Positions 1 through 9,295 of a DNA stretch of 64,000 nucleotides are shown here, piece by piece. The notes under the pieces are model-generated. The model had not been told where the DNA came from. It ran no database searches and worked only from the letters and a program-made list of their open reading frames with translations. The position numbers and the translations under genes are program-made. This DNA comes from Psychrobacter sp. APC 3426 (GTDB lineage Bacteria; Pseudomonadota; Gammaproteobacteria; Pseudomonadales; Moraxellaceae): positions 53,850 to 117,849 of the forward strand of contig NZ_JASDCF010000006.1 of assembly GCF_030408035.1 (NCBI RefSeq), in the 5' to 3' direction. Each line of letters starts with the position of its first letter. The stretch's first letter is position 1.

Positions 1-9
1 GCTTGGGTC

Positions 10-444
10 TTAGAACGGTTTTACCACAACTAAAATCACAATAATGACTAACGCAAAAACGGGTATTTCGTTAAACCAACGCCAAAACTTATGTGACTTA
101 TAATGTGGATTATCAATCAGCTTTTTACGATAAAATCCACAGGCACCATGATAGCCAGATAGCAGTACCACCAATAACAGCTTTACGTGTAGCCATCCTT
201 GCGTTTTATAAACATCCCAGCCCAGTCCCAACATCCAGAGCCCAAATATCCAGGTTGCTATCATCGATGGCGTCATAATACCACGATAGAGCTTACGCTC
301 CATAATGGCAAAGCGCTCATGGCTAATGCTATCGTCACTCATCGCATGGTACACAAACAGACGCGGCAAATAAAATATCGCTGCAAACCAGCAGACCATA
401 GAGATAATATGTGCCGCTTTAATCCAGTTAAAATAATCTGCCAT
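10..444 (-). CDS. hemJ: Protoporphyrinogen oxidase HemJ (CopD-like membrane protein)
   Basis: A 144-residue integral membrane protein that matches the HemJ family, which oxidises protoporphyrinogen IX to protoporphyrin IX in haem synthesis at the inner membrane. Four hydrophobic segments are visible at about residues 8-28, 54-74, 84-100 and 126-143. The N-terminal His in the AAHIISMVCWFA stretch and the basic YHGACGFYRKK loop are typical of the family. The length is normal for HemJ (about 140-150). It lies alone on the minus strand, separated by about 100 bases from bioB, which has the same direction. A CopD-domain copper protein would be the alternative, but the short length and motif order favour HemJ. 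Confidence 0.85.
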   Translation of the reverse strand: MADYFNWIKAAHIISMVCWFAAIFYLPRLFVYHAMSDDSISHERFAIMERKLYRGIMTPSMIATWIFGLWMLGLGWDVYKTQGWLHVKLLLVVLLSGYHGACGFYRKKLIDNPHYKSHKFWRWFNEIPVFALVIIVILVVVKPF

Positions 445-543
445 TGTCGTCTCTCTTAAGGATGTTTTTTACTTCTAATAGGGTGCACTCAATCATGTCG
501 GCAAGCTTAGCGCAGATTATTCATGAACGGTAGTGCTAAAAAG

Positions 544-1674
544 CTAATCTGCTAACACGACTTGTGATTCATGACCACTCATCGCATCAATGACCGGCAC
601 TTGCTTGGGCGCCCTAGGGGCTGCAAATTGTGCGGTTAGGCCAAGCTCACGCATGAGTCTATTGTCGCTTGATTGACTGGCATTACCCGTGGTCAGTAGT
701 TTGTCACCGTAAAAGAACGAATTGGCACCTGCCATAAAGGCCAATGCTTGTTCGGCATCGGATAAGCTTTCACGACCAGCAGACAACCGCACATAGCTAG
801 TTGGGCAGCAAATACGCGCCACAGCAATTGTACGTATCCACTCCAGTACTGGCAGCTGGCCTTCTGCTAAGACCTTATCACCGATTGGTGTGCCTTTAAT
901 TGGCACCAGTAGATTGACCGGAATTGACTCAGGAGCCTTGGGCATTTTTAACAGCTCATGCACCCAGTCGATACGGTCATCACGACTTTCACCCATGCCA
1001 ACGATATTACCACTACAAACGTTAATACCTGAGTTGCGGACATTGCTAATCGTATCGAGGCGTTCATCATAACTGCGTGTGCTAACGACTTGCTCGTAGT
1101 AGCGACGCGAGGTATCTAAATTATGATTGTAGTAATCGAGCCCAGCGTCAGCCAGTTGCGCCGCTTGCTCAGTGTCGAGCATGCCAAGCGTCATGCAAGT
1201 CTCAAGCCCCAAGTTTTTGACTTCTTTGATAAGCTCAACGACGTAGGGCATGTCTTTAGCGCTAGGATGCTTCCACGCCGCACCCATACAGAACCGTGAC
1301 GAGCCGCTGGCTTTGGCACGTTTGGCAGCAGCGATGACTTTATCGACTTCGATACGTTTCTCTGCTTGTAGGTTAGTGGTGTTGCGGTGATGACCGGACT
1401 GTGAGCAGTAGCCGCAATCCTCAGGGCAGTTGCCTGTTTTGATAGATAATAAGGTACTGATTTGAACTTCATTGGCGCTAAAGTGCTTTCGATGAATGGT
1501 CTGAGCTTGTAACAACAAATCCATCAATGGCAGGTCAAAAAGCTGGGCAATGTCTTCACGACTGTATGTATTTTGGGTGGTGGCTTGTGGTTGATGATTG
1601 GCATTATTTTTATTATTGAGTAAATCGGTGTGGTTACTGTCATTAGGCTCTGAGATATTGAGGAATCCTGCCAT
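544..1674 (-). CDS. bioB: Biotin synthase BioB
   Basis: Radical-SAM enzyme that inserts sulfur into dethiobiotin in the last step of biotin synthesis. The radical-SAM cysteine triad is seen as C-x3-C-x2-C at Cys83, Cys87 and Cys90 ([10 protein letters not shown]). Further BioB signatures follow: RFCMGAAWK, the ETCMTLGML segment that supplies a [2Fe-2S] ligand, YNHNLDTS, and the C-terminal [11 protein letters not shown] with the arginine ligand. At 376 residues it is longer than the usual 345, because of an Asn/Thr-rich N-terminal extension of about 35 residues before the conserved core. It stands alone, with no bioF/C/D genes beside it. Confidence 0.96.
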   Translation of the reverse strand: MAGFLNISEPNDSNHTDLLNNKNNANHQPQATTQNTYSREDIAQLFDLPLMDLLLQAQTIHRKHFSANEVQISTLLSIKTGNCPEDCGYCSQSGHHRNTTNLQAEKRIEVDKVIAAAKRAKASGSSRFCMGAAWKHPSAKDMPYVVELIKEVKNLGLETCMTLGMLDTEQAAQLADAGLDYYNHNLDTSRRYYEQVVSTRSYDERLDTISNVRNSGINVCSGNIVGMGESRDDRIDWVHELLKMPKAPESIPVNLLVPIKGTPIGDKVLAEGQLPVLEWIRTIAVARICCPTSYVRLSAGRESLSDAEQALAFMAGANSFFYGDKLLTTGNASQSSDNRLMRELGLTAQFAAPRAPKQVPVIDAMSGHESQVVLAD

Positions 1675-1741
1675 GAGTTAAATCCTTTTATAATATTGTT
1701 AGGTGGGTCTGATTATTTTCTCTGTTAGGGTTTTAAAAAAC

Positions 1742-1778
1742 AAAAAAGGCTGCGATATAGTATACCGCAACCTTTTTA
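1742..1778 (-). terminator. Intrinsic terminator after the SCP2-domain gene
   Basis: Read on the minus strand, an AAGG-TGCG/CGCA-CCTT stem with one internal mismatch and an 11-base loop is followed by a T6 run. It lies about 180 bases downstream of the SCP2-domain gene and upstream of bioB, so it would end transcription of the former. The rest of 1675-1958 holds only the bioB leader; I see nothing else there. Confidence 0.6.
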
Positions 1779-1958
1779 GAAAGTCAGAGTAGTGCTTATT
1801 AGAGTAGTGCCTATTGTAGTAACGCTAAGCAAAGTGGCTTTGATATAAGTGCCATTAATCAAAAAGCTTCGAACCAATAATATAGTGAGCAGAAGAGTAG
1901 TGAATGTTTACAACTACGCGCTACTTAATGTTTGGGTACTCTAATGAATGATATCGAA

Positions 1959-2465
1959 TTATTTGCCCAATTTATGCTTAGCAAAACCAATCCAATGATT
2001 CGCAAACTGCTGTGCTTTATAAGCATAAGGTTTGGCTTTTTGGATGTAAGGTTTGCACTCTTCTGGAATAGCAGGAACAATGTGCTTAGCTAGCTTGTTG
2101 AACCACATCATTAGGCTATAATCACCCTCAATGCTCAGATTGCCTTCTTGAACGGCAGTCATAAACGCAGGAAGGTCGCCTTTGGTCAAAAGCTTAACGC
2201 CTGTCATAGAGTCTTTAAAGCTAATCGTCAAATCTGCGTCTTTGGCATGACCGCTCTGTTGACTAAATTTTCCATTATTAAAGCTGAAATGACGTGCGAT
2301 ATCAGACTCTTTGCTGGCAAGCTCGATGGTGACGTTACGATCAGCGAATAGTGCTTTAACGTCTTCGTTATCACTATCAGCCAACATAGACAAGCGATAG
2401 CCAATCACAGCCAGCAACACATCTAATGGATCAGATTTGATATCTAACACAGGAACAGTAAACAT
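1959..2465 (-). CDS. SCP2 sterol-binding-domain protein (UbiT-like)
   Basis: 168-residue soluble protein with an SCP2 fold across about residues 30-125. Diagnostic parts are the central DADLTISFKDSMTGVKLLTKGD strand-helix region and the IEGDYSLMMWFNKLAKHI lipid-tunnel segment. Proteins of this size and layout include UbiT/YhbT, an SCP2 protein required for oxygen-independent ubiquinone synthesis. The usual UbiU/UbiV partners (U32 peptidase-like) are not adjacent, so the function is an inference from the domain and length only. A basic amphipathic C-terminal tail (about 140-168) could contact membranes. It is a single-gene unit with its own terminator. Confidence 0.7.
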   Translation of the reverse strand: MFTVPVLDIKSDPLDVLLAVIGYRLSMLADSDNEDVKALFADRNVTIELASKESDIARHFSFNNGKFSQQSGHAKDADLTISFKDSMTGVKLLTKGDLPAFMTAVQEGNLSIEGDYSLMMWFNKLAKHIVPAIPEECKPYIQKAKPYAYKAQQFANHWIGFAKHKLGK

Positions 2466-2660
2466 AATGGAACTCCTAAAGAATGAGGCATAAAAATAAA
2501 GCGTACTTTATACCAATTTTTGCGATAAATATATAACTAGATTATAAACCATTAAGTAGGCATTATTCTTTAGTAGTTAAGTAGAGAGCGTTAAGTATCT
2601 TGTAACATTCGCAGCCAATAACGCTAATTTGGTGAATTTTTTTTATTTAGTATCAAATAT

Positions 2661-3059
2661 TTAGTGGAAGCGCGGCTGATAGTCATCATCATAGACAGGT
2701 GTGTGTTCGATATAGCGCGCTGCTTCCAACTCGCGCTGCTGTTGCACCGCTTGACTGACATCCTCATAACGTAATGCACGATACAACACCCAACCAACCA
2801 ATGGCAGCCAGCTAATACCCATAGCGACGACATAGCTATGCCATTCTGACAGCTCCGCCAGCATAGGCCGACTCGATATCACACTTTGGATGCCTTCGAC
2901 CGCTAACCAATAGGCCATACCACCGAATAAATATATCAATAGCCAACGCTGCGATGAAAAGGCAAGCGCCACTATCAAGCCTGCTAGTAGACCGTAGCCA
3001 AGCAGAGCGGCATTGCTCCAAGTATCTAACCCGATAAAAGAAAATATAGTCATTAACAT
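2661..3059 (-). CDS. Small membrane protein of unknown function
   Basis: 132 residues with four hydrophobic segments (about 2-18, 20-34, 38-56 and 70-92). They are followed by a cytoplasmic-looking C-terminal tail with a Gln/Glu-rich helix (SQAVQQQRELEAAR) and an acidic end. I do not recognise a family. It is transcribed alone; the next gene upstream (DUF368) is in the same direction but 336 bases away. Codon use looks like that of its neighbours. Confidence 0.6.
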   Translation of the reverse strand: MLMTIFSFIGLDTWSNAALLGYGLLAGLIVALAFSSQRWLLIYLFGGMAYWLAVEGIQSVISSRPMLAELSEWHSYVVAMGISWLPLVGWVLYRALRYEDVSQAVQQQRELEAARYIEHTPVYDDDYQPRFH

Positions 3060-3395
3060 TATTCATCTCGCTATTCATAAGGTGAATTCCAATATGACCA
3101 TTATGGAAGTTTGCTGACCAAAGCTAAAGAGGGTGAAGGCGACTTTGCGACAACCGTTGACGTCTGATTTTTTAGCGTGTTATTAGACTGGTTAACGCGT
3201 ATTTTTAGATGAGGGATGGCAGAATTTAAGCCAAGCGCCGCAAGGATGGGCGCTTGGTTTTAGGAGTGGGTTCTAAGCGTTCCTGAGCGTGGCTTTTGTA
3301 AATATATTTTAAAGTCAGTATTTTAAAGCCAGTCTGACGCTCGCTTATGTATTAGAGCTTACTGATTTACACAGAGGTTAGGTGAAGGCGAGTGT
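3060..3395. other. Intergenic region with one hairpin
   Basis: 336 bases without a gene. The only structure I see is a 9-bp GC-rich hairpin, CCAAGCGCC (3231-3239) pairing with GGCGCTTGG (3249-3257), followed on the plus side by TTTT. It lies downstream of the DUF368 gene and probably ends its transcript, although the T-run on the minus side is poor. Confidence 0.45.
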
Positions 3396-4385
3396 CTATT
3401 GCGTACGATTGCCCCACCACGACAGCAACGATACCAATACTGCACCCAATAGCATGAGACCTATAGTGGTTAGCCAGTGCGGTCCTGTAGGATACTGCCA
3501 AGGCATTACGTTATTGATGGCATCGCTATTAAGCGCTCCTAAGGCGTCGACCTTCCACGGCCAAACTTTTACCAAAGAACCTGCGATAAAACCTGTGAGC
3601 AATGCAAGCGTGGCCTGATAGTAACGAGCTAGCAACCACTTGAGGGCACGGGTGAATAGTAACAGACCCGTTGCCATACCTGCCATGACGGTTAAGATGA
3701 CGCTTAGGTTCATTGTATTGACTGCTTCTAGCACTGCATCATAAGCGCCCAATAACAATAAGATAAAAGACCCTGAGATTCCGGGTAATATCATCGCGCA
3801 AATGGCGATTGCTCCAGCAAAGAAAAGATAGGGTAAGCTTGGTGTTGTGGCGAGCAATGGCAAGCTACTAATAACCACTGCGCTAACAAGTCCCATCACA
3901 AACAACGCTGCACGGCCTATGTTCCAACGTTTAATCTCACTGAGCAATAAGAAGACCGTGGCAATGACTAAACCAAAGAAGAACGACCAAATCAGTAGTG
4001 GCTGATTGTCTAATAAGTGTTTAATAATGCCGGCCAGTGTCGCAAAACTGGTGGCAATACCTAATAGCAGAAATAGCAAAAATGTTGCATCAACCTGTCG
4101 CCATACAGCCAGTAAGCCTTTGATACCACCCTGTTGGCGAAATATCTGCCAAAGATTGGGGCCTATGCTACCAAGGGCATTAATCAGACGCTCGTAAATC
4201 CCAGCAATCAGTGCGATAGTACCGCCAGAGACACCAGGCACGATATCGGCAGCGCCCATTGCCATACCCTTAATATAAGTCGCAAAAAGTGATTTTGGGT
4301 CATCAGGAGTTGTGGGGGAGGTGTTGTTATTTACTGGTTGTGACACTGAAGATTGGTCTGGTTGCGGTGAGCGTGATGCCGTCAT
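3396..4385 (-). CDS. DUF368 membrane protein, probable undecaprenyl-phosphate flippase (PopT family)
   Basis: 329 residues with a cytoplasmic N-terminal Ser/Thr/Pro-rich tail (about 1-35) and then 8-9 hydrophobic segments. Both hallmark DUF368 motifs are present: GAADIVPGVSGGTIALIAGIY near residue 42 and the internal repeat PGISGSFILLLLGAY near residue 200. DUF368 proteins have been reported as undecaprenyl-phosphate translocases that recycle the lipid carrier for wall and O-antigen synthesis; applying this here is by family. It is a monocistronic minus-strand gene between the small membrane protein and serB. Confidence 0.88.
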   Translation of the reverse strand: MTASRSPQPDQSSVSQPVNNNTSPTTPDDPKSLFATYIKGMAMGAADIVPGVSGGTIALIAGIYERLINALGSIGPNLWQIFRQQGGIKGLLAVWRQVDATFLLFLLLGIATSFATLAGIIKHLLDNQPLLIWSFFFGLVIATVFLLLSEIKRWNIGRAALFVMGLVSAVVISSLPLLATTPSLPYLFFAGAIAICAMILPGISGSFILLLLGAYDAVLEAVNTMNLSVILTVMAGMATGLLLFTRALKWLLARYYQATLALLTGFIAGSLVKVWPWKVDALGALNSDAINNVMPWQYPTGPHWLTTIGLMLLGAVLVSLLSWWGNRTQ

Positions 4386-4497
4386 GGGCAGTCCTTCATG
4401 ATGAAAAAGTAATAACTCTAAGAACTATTAAAATATAAAAGCCAGATTAATGGTAAGGCATTAACCCAGCTTGTCTTAATAAATATATGTTTGGCGT

Positions 4498-5688
4498 TTA
4501 CTTCGTCGCGGCAAGCGCTGGATACCCAAGGGCGTAAAGGGTGCCTTCAAGCCCAGTGACATTAATCGCAGAATCAGCCCGTGCTTGGACAATGGGTTTG
4601 GCACGGTAGGCAACGCCCAAATCAGCGATAGCCATCATCGGCAGGTCATTAGCCCCATCACCGATACAGACCACTTGTGACATAGCGATGCCCAAGCGTT
4701 CGGCAGTTTGTTCGACGATTGCAGCTTTTTTAGCACCGTTGACGATAGGCAGTTGTACATGACCAGTCACTTCGCCTTCGTCGATATCTAACGCATTGGC
4801 GTGAACCTCGTCAATACCTAGTTGTTCAGCGATATAGCGGGCAAAATAGGTAAAGCCGCCTGATACCAACACTGTATGATACCCTAAAGCTTTAAGGGCG
4901 CTGATGGTGGTGCGAGCACCTGTTGACAAGGTTAGGCGACTACAAATCTCATCGAGGACATCGGTTGATATGCCTTGCAACAGTGCCACACGCTGAGCAA
5001 AAGATTCGTCAAAATCAATCTCACCGCGCATCGCCGCTTCAGTGATGGCTTCAACTTCCTCACCGATTCCGGCCGTTTTCGCCAACTCAACGATGACTTC
5101 TTGCTCAATCAAGGTCGAATCCATATCGAAACAAGCAAGCTTGTGTGTGCGTAGCATATGACCAACAGATAGGATATGACAGTCGACGACATCTAATGTA
5201 TCGTTGTTATCGGCAGGGCGAGTATTGTTATACTCTTCCGTTAAGTCATGACGCAAGCGCGTGGTCAGCTGATCATCAATAATGTGCGCTGCTGCAGTCT
5301 TTTTGCCAGGATGCATAAGCGTATCAGTCACTGGCACCAGCAAGTAGCGGAATACTTGCGCTTGGGTAAAGGGTAAGCGCTGTGCATTGTCTTCCATCGG
5401 CTCTGTATCAGAAACTGTGATATTCACAAAGCTTGCATCGGCATCTTCTGCTACGGTGACTAAGTGCCAGTTTGGCTGTTCATCGACCCATGACTGTACA
5501 TACTGATGGATATCGAGCGTCGACACTTGAGTCGGGAGAACGACGATTAATGCAAAAACAGGAAGGGACTGCAAGGCGTCAAAATCTTGCAAATTCGTAT
5601 CGTTTGGTAGAAGTGAGGCAATAGAATCGACGGCTTGTTGCCATGCTTTGCTGTCTTTTGGTAACGAATAAGATGTATTTTTTGGCAT
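4498..5688 (-). CDS. serB: Phosphoserine phosphatase SerB
   Basis: HAD-family enzyme that hydrolyses phosphoserine to serine, the last step of serine synthesis. The catalytic motif DMDST sits at about Asp188-Thr192, followed by the SGGFTYFA phosphate-binding motif and GDGANDLPMM, which binds magnesium. The first 180 residues form an N-terminal regulatory region of ACT-like character, as in longer SerB proteins; total length is 396. It is divergent from a YtjB/Smp-like gene, the same arrangement as serB-ytjB in enterobacteria and pseudomonads. Confidence 0.95.
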   Translation of the reverse strand: MPKNTSYSLPKDSKAWQQAVDSIASLLPNDTNLQDFDALQSLPVFALIVVLPTQVSTLDIHQYVQSWVDEQPNWHLVTVAEDADASFVNITVSDTEPMEDNAQRLPFTQAQVFRYLLVPVTDTLMHPGKKTAAAHIIDDQLTTRLRHDLTEEYNNTRPADNNDTLDVVDCHILSVGHMLRTHKLACFDMDSTLIEQEVIVELAKTAGIGEEVEAITEAAMRGEIDFDESFAQRVALLQGISTDVLDEICSRLTLSTGARTTISALKALGYHTVLVSGGFTYFARYIAEQLGIDEVHANALDIDEGEVTGHVQLPIVNGAKKAAIVEQTAERLGIAMSQVVCIGDGANDLPMMAIADLGVAYRAKPIVQARADSAINVTGLEGTLYALGYPALAATK

Positions 5689-6141
5689 GGCTCAATTGTC
5701 CCTTGTATGCTCATATAAGATTAGGAATAATAACAGTTTTACAGGTCAGCGCCTATAGATGAGGTGCAAAGTATCATCGCCGGCTAAAACCGTTAATTAA
5801 GAAAGGCTTTTATGACTAAAAACTTATTCTCATAAATTCGTTAAATTTATAAAACTGCTAACGCTATAGGGCTTAGTATGGTGATATAGTAGATAGAATA
5901 AGCGAGTGATTTGTCGACCAAAGGTGTCGACCATGTATTGACGCTAGCATTGTACCTAGGTCGTTATAATGCCATTATTCCAAGTTTATGCAAACGCTGA
6001 ATATCGGTCACACCTTATGAGCGCTGATGAGGCTCTCTAAGTGTGTTTTATAAGTACGCAGCACGATTTTCCAAAATTAGCCAAAAAATGAGCGATAGCC
6101 TCGTTTTTTAATTTCATTTATCCAAAAAAGTTTAACATATC
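5689..6141. promoter_or_regulatory. Divergent serB / YtjB-like promoter region
   Basis: 453 bases between divergent genes, so both promoters should lie here. The only pattern I see is a 9-base direct repeat TGTCGACCA at 5912-5920 and 5925-5933. Each copy contains the palindrome GTCGAC and the spacing is 13 bases, so it could be a protein-binding site. No open frame or RNA gene is evident. Confidence 0.4.
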
Positions 6142-7710
6142 ATGACGTATTTAGCGCCGCGGCAAGGGTTGTTTGCCATTATTCTTCTGGTTAGTTTTTG
6201 TTTGCAGACACTGTTATTGGTCATTAGCACCGATCAGCAGTTGAGCAAAAGCCGTGCGTTAAAGGGCGAGCAGATGGTTGCTCAGCTGATAGATGAGGCG
6301 AGGCTGTCTTTAGAAAACAAGGATCGCGTCAGTTTGAGCGTCATTGCCAATCGCTACACCAGCGAGCAAGATGTCACACGGATATTAATCAAAGACAATA
6401 ACGATGATATCTTGGTGCCAGTCGGTAACGCGCCGATGCAACAGGGCGATACGATACGTCAAATCGCGACCAAAGGCGATGCGGTGATTGGTAGCGTATC
6501 TTTGACGCTAAAAGACATTAGTAAGGGCGAGATTATCGCGATGCAATGGCCGTTTGTTATCGGTACCATGTTACTGCATCTGTTGCTTTGGCTTATTTAT
6601 GGCTATCTTGCGCGTCCAACCAAAGAGCAAATCAATGCCATCAGTCGAGATGTTCAAGATTTGCATCGTGAACAATATTTGCAAATTAATCAGCATGACT
6701 ATAATCGTGAAAGCCGTGAAAGCCATGAGCACAATCCTGAAATTGAGCGCGTCGCCACTGACTTTAATAACCCAGCTAATGCAGGGGAGACAAACAGTCT
6801 GGGCAAAGGACAAGCATCTGACCATGCGGCCAGTGCTGACACAGGCAATGAAAAGGCTAGTGGTCAAAAGCTCGATATCCATGGCGCAGTGAACCAATAT
6901 ATTAGAGGTCAGCAAAACTCAGAGTCTGCCACAGATAGTACGGCAGCTGACTTTGAGTCCAGTCATGTCTCTGGTACGGCGATAAAACAAGCCGAATCCT
7001 CAACCACTGAGCTCTATAGTAGTGATAAGAGTGATATTGATACAAGTAGTGATGTTAGTGCGACAACGTCACAGCATGGCGCTGCTAGATTGTCAGCGAC
7101 ACGTGAATTTGACAGCGTGAGAGTACAGATTGCTTTTCATGATGAATTCAATATGCTTGAGCGCTTAGCACCTGCACAACGCCTGCCTTATTTAGCACTG
7201 TGCATGCAGCTATTCAATCAAGCGATTGCAGAGTTGCTCAAGCAGCCATTGTTACTAGGGGTTAGTGCGATGAATGAGCCACGCTTTGATGACAGTGGTG
7301 CGAGCGTATTGTTAAAAGCGGACAACAGCCATGCCAAAGTTGCACTGGCAGGCGTGATGCTTGCCAAGCTATATTTGATGCTAAACAAAATTATTCATGA
7401 TAAGCATATTGAGCTGAGCCGTTTTGCCTTGCCAGCCAAAGCGGGTGTCAGTGACGACGCGCAGAGTAACGCGATGACTCAACTGTTAGAGAGTGTCGGT
7501 AAAAAAGAGCAGATGCTTATCTTATTGCCGAACGCCGGTCTCAAACAAATCAGCAATCATGTGCAAATACATAGCATCATGCGTCCAACCACCGTTTATG
7601 AGCGTGAATGTGCCATCTTTGATGGTGGTAATGATGCGATGATTCAGCGTTTGGCTGATGTCCGCAACGCCGTGTTGATGATTGAAAACGAAGCAGTGTC
7701 ACAAGGTTAA
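6142..7710 (+). CDS. YtjB/Smp-like membrane protein with long C-terminal extension
   Basis: 522 residues. The N-terminal 160 residues have the Smp/YtjB plan: membrane segment at about 10-29, a periplasmic loop with IxxxDNNDDIL-type sensor-like strands (30-135), and a second membrane segment at about 136-156. The divergent position next to serB matches ytjB/ahpA in other gammaproteobacteria. Beyond that it is unusual: about 130 residues of Ser/Asp/Asn-rich linker (190-320) lead to a 200-residue cytoplasmic domain (about 320-520) that I do not recognise. That domain contains ERLAPAQRLPYLALCMQLF and a conserved-looking LPNAGLKQIS stretch. Function unknown; a membrane-anchored signalling role is only a guess. 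Confidence 0.65.
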   Translation: MTYLAPRQGLFAIILLVSFCLQTLLLVISTDQQLSKSRALKGEQMVAQLIDEARLSLENKDRVSLSVIANRYTSEQDVTRILIKDNNDDILVPVGNAPMQQGDTIRQIATKGDAVIGSVSLTLKDISKGEIIAMQWPFVIGTMLLHLLLWLIYGYLARPTKEQINAISRDVQDLHREQYLQINQHDYNRESRESHEHNPEIERVATDFNNPANAGETNSLGKGQASDHAASADTGNEKASGQKLDIHGAVNQYIRGQQNSESATDSTAADFESSHVSGTAIKQAESSTTELYSSDKSDIDTSSDVSATTSQHGAARLSATREFDSVRVQIAFHDEFNMLERLAPAQRLPYLALCMQLFNQAIAELLKQPLLLGVSAMNEPRFDDSGASVLLKADNSHAKVALAGVMLAKLYLMLNKIIHDKHIELSRFALPAKAGVSDDAQSNAMTQLLESVGKKEQMLILLPNAGLKQISNHVQIHSIMRPTTVYERECAIFDGGNDAMIQRLADVRNAVLMIENEAVSQG

Positions 7711-7933
7711 GCGCTATAAAAAACAAAGTGACACAAAAAGCTTGTTTTTGCGCCAGCTGTCTCTACAATTGCCTGCAATATAGTATCAATAGTTGAGTTG
7801 ATATTGTCTTGGCACGCTATAGTAAATATGCCATAGTGACAAAAAGGATTGACAACGTTCAATAGAGACTTTATAAGGCATATATATATTAATTTGTTTT
7901 TTATACCCTTGCCAAAAATGATAGGAGTTTGTC

Positions 7934-8170
7934 ATGAGTGACGCTGATATTGACGACGATTTTGATGATGATTTTGTCGATGATGATGATGCAAAGATGG
8001 TTGAAGAGGCCGAGACAAGTGTGCGCACACGCTTAAGTAGTCTTGAGAAGCGTCGACTAATCGATAATTTGCTAGAAGAAAAGCGTTTGGCTAAAGAGCT
8101 AAAAGATGACCTCGATGACTTAGACAACTTCGATGAAGATGGCGATGATTGGGATGATGATGACTTGTAG
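7934..8170 (+). CDS. Small highly acidic protein (PA3496-like)
   Basis: 78 residues, very rich in Asp at both ends, with a charged central helix RRLIDNLLEEKRLAKELKDD. Small gammaproteobacterial proteins of the PA3496 type share an acidic head followed by an RR-IEDL-EEKRL-KEL helix, so this may belong there. A good ribosome-binding site (TAGGAG, 7922-7927) precedes the ATG at 7934. The gene stands alone. The assignment is tentative. Confidence 0.55.
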   Translation: MSDADIDDDFDDDFVDDDDAKMVEEAETSVRTRLSSLEKRRLIDNLLEEKRLAKELKDDLDDLDNFDEDGDDWDDDDL

Positions 8171-8584
8171 AGTCGATAAGACTAAGCAGATACTGTCATG
8201 TTATACATTGTTGATTAAGGGTGTTTTATGAGTCGACTAAAGCCCCTTAATAGCCGCTATTTGTTAACGGATGAGCGGTTTATTTACTCAAAGGTCAATT
8301 GATTGAAGGTTGAACCGCTACATTGCTTAACGCGCTAGTATTCTGACGGCTCAAATTTTTACACCATACTTTGTCATATTGTTAATTTGGTCACCTGGTG
8401 TTTATGGTGTTATAAAAGCTTGCGACCTATTCTGTTTTCTACTATCTATCGTGATGGTTTCACTTTTCATCGGTCTTTTCGGTAACTGGTCCGAGCGACC
8501 AGCATTCTCAAATGACCTGCTATCCTTCATATAATCGATTGCAACTGGCAATCGCCGCACTCTATCTTTCAAGGACTATTACCC
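8171..8584 (+). promoter_or_regulatory. Long leader with two hairpins upstream of the UPF0149 gene
   Basis: 414 bases without a gene. Two perfect small hairpins lie near its end: CTGGTC/GACCAG at 8486-8502 with a 5-base loop, and CGATTGC/GCAATCG at 8536-8554 with a 5-base loop. The second ends about 30 bases before the start codon at 8585. They could be leader structures controlling translation; neither has a T-run. Confidence 0.35.
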
Positions 8585-9142
8585 ATGAGTAACCAATTAA
8601 GCTTTGATGAATTATTAGATTATTTGGACAACCAAGAGAGCCAGTTTGTGCTTGATAGTGTCGCCGCTCATGGTTTTTTGACAGCGACAGTCATCGGGCG
8701 TCCATTGCCTAACTGGATAGATGCGATGTTTGAAGGTCATGCCAATGAGATGCCAGAAAACGTTCTTGACGGTATCAAGCGCTGGCGCGACTCTATCATC
8801 GCCGAGCTAAAAAACGAAACGCCTATAGAGCTACCGTTTGGTGAAGATGCTGGTGATGAAGAAGTGGCTGTCGATTTTTCCGATGAATCTGATATCGTGG
8901 CTTGGTCGATTGGCTTTGTGGATGCCATGTATGGTGATGAAGCCAGTGATTGGTTTGAAGACGAAGAAACGGCTGAAGATGTGGCAGTATTGACGTTGCC
9001 AATGATTGTGCTTAGCGGTATCGATGACGAAGACCCAGAGCTTGCAGAGATGCGTAAAGATGAAGATAAGCTGGCACAAATGGCCAATAGCATCGAAGGC
9101 AATTTGACTGAGCTGTTTTTATTGTTTCATACCAACGACTAG
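8585..9142 (+). CDS. UPF0149 (YecA/YgfB) family protein
   Basis: 185-residue acidic soluble protein. It begins with the YgfB-like helix LSFDELLDYLD followed by the family motif AAHGFLTATVIGRPLPNW, and later has the WSIGFVDAMYGDE helix. YgfB proteins act as helical-bundle regulators in pseudomonads; the function here is unknown. It lacks the C-terminal SEC-C zinc motif that some YecA proteins carry. A good ribosome-binding site (AAGGA, 8570-8574) precedes the start. It is monocistronic, about 150 bases before the YbjQ pair. Confidence 0.85.
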   Translation: MSNQLSFDELLDYLDNQESQFVLDSVAAHGFLTATVIGRPLPNWIDAMFEGHANEMPENVLDGIKRWRDSIIAELKNETPIELPFGEDAGDEEVAVDFSDESDIVAWSIGFVDAMYGDEASDWFEDEETAEDVAVLTLPMIVLSGIDDEDPELAEMRKDEDKLAQMANSIEGNLTELFLLFHTND

Positions 9143-9295
9143 GGCATGGCCTTAAGGCAATCAATAGTCGTCTAAAATGGTTAAATGATAAACAGTACTG
9201 CTACTGATTTTTAATTGGGTGTCAGTGCTGTTTTAACTGTTCAATAGAATCCAATACCCTTGAATAACCCTGTAAGTCACCGATAAGGTCGTACT

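Noticed and set aside
7732..7750. Terminator CAAAAAGCTTGTTTTTG after the YtjB-like gene
   Set aside because: The stem is almost only A-T pairs and too weak to support a terminator call.
7786..8127. Minus-strand Ser-rich reading frame opposite the acidic protein
   Set aside because: Its Ser-rich composition is the complement of GAT/GAC-rich codons on the plus strand; the plus-strand gene has a good ribosome-binding site.
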